Assembly: GCA_041601535.1 (NCBI GenBank)
Contig: JBFIHZ010000183.1
Span: 1-7,887 of the forward strand
Origin: JBFIHZ01 sp041601535
Lineage (GTDB): Bacteria > Pseudomonadota > Gammaproteobacteria > Xanthomonadales > SZUA-36
Direction: 5' to 3'
Length of the DNA stretch: 7,887 nt
The translations under genes were made by a program, and so were the position numbers. Shown here in pieces: positions 6,663 to 7,887 of this stretch. Each line of letters starts with the position of its first letter. Positions within the stretch are counted from its first letter, which is position 1. The notes beneath the pieces were generated by a model. The model saw only the letters and a program-made list of their open reading frames with translations. It did no database searches and was not told the DNA's origin.

Positions 6663-7580
6663 GTGAGCAAACAAGCCAACATTCCCGCCGACGACCCGTT
6701 TGCCGCGGCGTTTGAAATGCCGGATGTGCCCGGCCGCTCGCCGTGGGTGGATGCCTGGCACCGCCTGCTGAAGAACCGCGCGGCCGTGGTCAGTGGCATC
6801 ATCATGGTGTGCATGGTTCTGGTGGTAATCGTCGGCCCCGCGCTGAGCCCCTGGGAATCGGATTTCACCGACTGGGACCATACCGCGTCACCACCGAGCT
6901 TTGCCAACGGCCACTGGTTTGGTACCGATGCGGTGGGCCGTGACATTCTGGTGCGCACGCTGGAAGGCGGACGCATCTCCTTGCTGGTCGGCCTGGTGGC
7001 CACGCTGGTCAGCCTGGTGATCGGCATCACTTATGGCGCCGTCGCCGGGTATTACGGCGGCGTTACGGACCGGCTGATGATGCGGCTGGTGGATGTAATC
7101 TACGCCCTGCCTTTCATGTTCTTTGTGATCCTGCTGATGGTGGTGTTCGGGCGCAACATCATCCTGATTTTCGTGGCCATCGGCGCCGTCAACTGGCTGG
7201 ACATGGCGCGCATCGTGCGCGGCCAGACACTGAGCCTGAAGAAGACCGAATTCGTCGAAGCCGCGCTGGCCTGTGGGGTCAGTGACCGGCAGATCATCGC
7301 CCGGCATATCGTGCCCAACCTGCTGGGCGTGGTCATGGTCTATGTCACGCTGACCATTCCCCAGGTCATCCTGGTGGAGTCTTTTCTGAGCTTCCTCGGG
7401 CTGGGCGTGCAGGAACCGATGAGCTCCTGGGGCGCACTGGTCAACGATGGCGCGCAGGATATGGAATCCGCGCCGTGGACGCTGATTTTTCCTTCTTTGT
7501 TCCTGACGGTAACCTTGTATTGCTTTAACTATATCGGCGATGGCATGCGCGATGCGCTGGACCCGAAGGACCGCTCCTGA
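6663..7580 (+). CDS. oppC: oligopeptide ABC transporter permease OppC
   Basis: The second inner-membrane permease of the importer and partner of OppB. With the GTG start it has 305 residues, against 302 in E. coli OppC. It shows the OppC N-terminal region with N-R-A-A-V (38-42) leading into the first membrane segment (about 41-60), and G-T-D-A-V-G-R-D (87-94). A block of membrane segments follows (about 104-131, 143-162 and 166-180), then the EAA-type loop E-F-V-E-A-A-L-A-C-G (196-205) with I-V-P-N-L (216-220). Conserved S-F-L-S-F-L-G-L-G (240-248) and F-N-Y-I-G-D-G-M-R-D-A-L-D-P-K-D-R at the end complete the match. The frame extends back to a TTG at 6639 inside oppB, but GTG at 6663, 10 bases after the oppB stop, gives the expected N-terminus. 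Its ribosome binding site is weak (GAG at 6651-6653), in keeping with coupled translation. Confidence 0.93.
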   Translation: MSKQANIPADDPFAAAFEMPDVPGRSPWVDAWHRLLKNRAAVVSGIIMVCMVLVVIVGPALSPWESDFTDWDHTASPPSFANGHWFGTDAVGRDILVRTLEGGRISLLVGLVATLVSLVIGITYGAVAGYYGGVTDRLMMRLVDVIYALPFMFFVILLMVVFGRNIILIFVAIGAVNWLDMARIVRGQTLSLKKTEFVEAALACGVSDRQIIARHIVPNLLGVVMVYVTLTIPQVILVESFLSFLGLGVQEPMSSWGALVNDGAQDMESAPWTLIFPSLFLTVTLYCFNYIGDGMRDALDPKDRS

Positions 7581-7887
7581 TGGCCCAGCTGGAAGTAAAA
7601 AACCTCAGCGTAAGTTTCGATACACCGGAAGGTGAGGTCTATGCCGTCAATGGCATCGATTTCACCGTTGCGCGGGGCGAAACCCTGGCCATTGTGGGTG
7701 AATCGGGGGCGGGCAAGAGCCAGATGATGATGGCCGTGATGGGTTTGCTGGCCGAGAACGGCTCCGCATCGGGTCAGGCGCTGTTCAAAGGCCATGACCT
7801 GATGCAGATGAGCCAGCGTGAGCTGAACCGGGTGCGCGGCAAGGAAATCGCGATGATCTTCCAGGACCCGATGACCTCGCTGAACCC
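7580..7887 (+). CDS. oppD: oligopeptide ABC transporter ATP-binding protein OppD, N-terminal part
   Basis: The ATPase subunit that powers import from the cytoplasmic face. Only the first 102 codons are present and the gene continues beyond the right edge. The start ATG shares one base with the oppC stop (TGATG, 7578-7582), so translation is probably coupled. The Walker A motif G-E-S-G-A-G-K-S is at 40-47. The Q-loop region I-F-Q-D-P-M-T-S-L-N is at 93-102, with Q95 as the Q-loop glutamine. The signature, Walker B and C-terminal oligopeptide-transporter domains lie outside the window. The Q-loop sequence F-Q-D-P-M-T-S-L-N-P and the early S-F-D-T-P-E-G-E-V are typical of OppD/DppD and fit OppD given the neighbours. 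OppF would be expected next. Confidence 0.93.
   Translation, partial: MAQLEVKNLSVSFDTPEGEVYAVNGIDFTVARGETLAIVGESGAGKSQMMMAVMGLLAENGSASGQALFKGHDLMQMSQRELNRVRGKEIAMIFQDPMTSLN

Noticed and set aside
5558..7030. Open frame of 490 codons on the minus strand beneath oppB and oppC
   Set aside because: It lies wholly antisense to well-recognised permease genes. It is rich in H, Q and R and has no recognisable domain, signal or ribosome binding site, as expected for the shadow of GC-rich coding DNA.

Overview
The window looks like a piece of a GC-rich proteobacterial chromosome, most likely a gammaproteobacterium. The grounds are Sec-type and lipoprotein signal peptides of Gram-negative type, a class 2 (plant/proteobacterial) glutamate-cysteine ligase, and an oligopeptide importer whose permeases align closely by eye with Escherichia coli OppB and OppC. 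The genus cannot be named from sequence alone. No tRNA, rRNA, CRISPR array, insertion sequence or phage gene was seen.

Layout. Positions 1-70 hold the probable last codons of a gene lying off the left edge, followed by an intrinsic terminator. A perfect TATAAT box at 150-155 and a strong ribosome binding site precede a 137-residue exported protein of unknown function (237-650). Its convergent neighbour is gshA (790-2151, minus strand), and the 139 bases between them contain two hairpins. A 138-base divergent intergenic region (2152-2289) separates gshA from a plus-strand operon that runs to the right edge: two tandem peptide-binding proteins (2290-3855 and 3852-5714), the inner-membrane permeases OppB (5714-6652) and OppC (6663-7580), and the first 102 codons of the ATPase OppD (from 7580). 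OppF probably follows outside the window.

How the genes work together. The operon encodes an Opp-type ABC importer. A binding protein captures peptides in the periplasm, OppB and OppC form the membrane channel, and OppD (with OppF) hydrolyses ATP. The genes are packed with 4-, 1- and 1-base overlaps and a single 10-base gap, so they are probably co-transcribed and translationally coupled. gshA makes gamma-glutamylcysteine, the first step of glutathione synthesis. Any link to peptide import, for example through cysteine or glutathione-peptide salvage, is only inference from adjacency.

No clearly new biological system is present. The most interesting signal is the pair of OppA paralogues. The first appears soluble, and it lacks two residues equivalent to ligand-contact positions of OppA. 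The second is a lipoprotein, keeps those residues, and has unusual low-complexity extensions at both ends.
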